From: Xanthobacteraceae bacterium
GTDB lineage: Bacteria; Pseudomonadota; Alphaproteobacteria; Rhizobiales; Xanthobacteraceae
Reading direction: 5' to 3'
NCBI GenBank assembly: GCA_030044035.1
Contig: JASHWN010000294.1
Location: forward strand, 1 to 5,648
DNA: 5,648 nt
Part shown: positions 5,503 to 5,648 of the stretch, in pieces
Layout of the letters: each line of letters starts with the position of its first letter
Position numbering within the stretch: the first letter of the stretch is position 1
Made by a program: the position numbers and the translations under genes
Notes under the pieces: generated by a model
What the model saw: the letters and a program-made list of their open reading frames with translations, nothing else
Told to the model about the DNA's origin: nothing
The model's database searches: none

Positions 5503-5648
5503 CTACTTCACCTCAATGGCGTTGCGCAGCGCGATCGGCGAGGCGATGCGGTCGAGGCGCTCGATGGCGCCCGCGCCGCCGGCGGCGTGGATGTGCACCG
5601 AGCCGTAATTGAAAATGCGGCCCCAGATCGACTGATAGACGTCCACCG
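5503..5648 (-). CDS. PH domain-containing protein, C-terminal part only
   Basis: The last 47 codons and TAG stop (complement of 5503-5505) of a minus-strand gene that enters from the right edge. The visible protein begins VDVYQSIWGRIFNYGSVHIH, continues AAGGAGAIERLDRIASPIAL and ends RNAIEVK. The pattern of a short amphipathic QSxWGR helix, then NYGSVxIH, a Gly-rich turn and a RIASPxxLRNAI ending resembles the C-terminal half of bacterial pleckstrin-homology (bPH2/YdbT-like) domains in small, often membrane-associated proteins of unknown role. The N-terminus and any membrane segments lie outside the window. The gene converges on the GGDEF-like gene, with the palindromic repeat between them. 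The assignment rests on pattern recognition of a short segment. Confidence 0.65.
   Translation of the reverse strand, partial: VDVYQSIWGRIFNYGSVHIHAAGGAGAIERLDRIASPIALRNAIEVK

Noticed and set aside
1..5648. CRISPR array, tRNA or rRNA gene, toxin-antitoxin or phage module
   Set aside because: No regularly spaced repeats, no cloverleaf or rRNA-like segments, and no small paired genes of that type are visible on either strand.

Overview
The window is high-GC DNA with strong G/C third-position bias. Gene content and a dispersed-type palindromic repeat suggest an alphaproteobacterium of the order Hyphomicrobiales (Rhizobiales), most like the Bradyrhizobium/Rhodopseudomonas lineage. That assignment is inference from general resemblance; no rRNA or other marker gene is present.

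Layout. At the left edge the minus strand carries the signal-peptide end of a secreted protein, possibly IalB-like. A divergent intergenic region of about 330 bp follows. Three plus-strand genes come next: a YejA-type family 5 oligopeptide-binding protein (517-2337), an AMP-binding-fold (acyl/aryl-CoA synthetase-like) protein whose start overlaps the previous stop as ATGA (2334-3902), and, after a 100-bp gap with its own promoter-like sequences, a protein that reads as two receiver-like domains plus a degenerate GGDEF domain (4003-5268). A 163-bp composite palindromic element with 9-bp terminal inverted repeats (5329-5491) lies between this gene and a convergent minus-strand gene. That last gene shows only its C-terminal 47 residues, which look like a bacterial PH-domain protein.

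How the genes may work together. The first two plus-strand genes are almost certainly co-transcribed and translationally coupled. The binding protein would capture peptides or a related solute in the periplasm, but no permease or ATPase genes are adjacent. Its partner has the overall layout of an adenylate-forming enzyme yet lacks recognisable catalytic residues, so it may be a pseudoenzyme or a strongly diverged ligase. The third protein has lost the GGDEF signature but keeps an RxxD inhibitory-site motif at the right spacing. This is the pattern expected of a c-di-GMP-binding effector of the PleD/PopA architecture rather than a cyclase.

The most interesting points are the two degraded enzymes side by side with intact reading frames, and the structured repeat between convergent genes. 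The very long antisense reading frames are by-products of high GC content.
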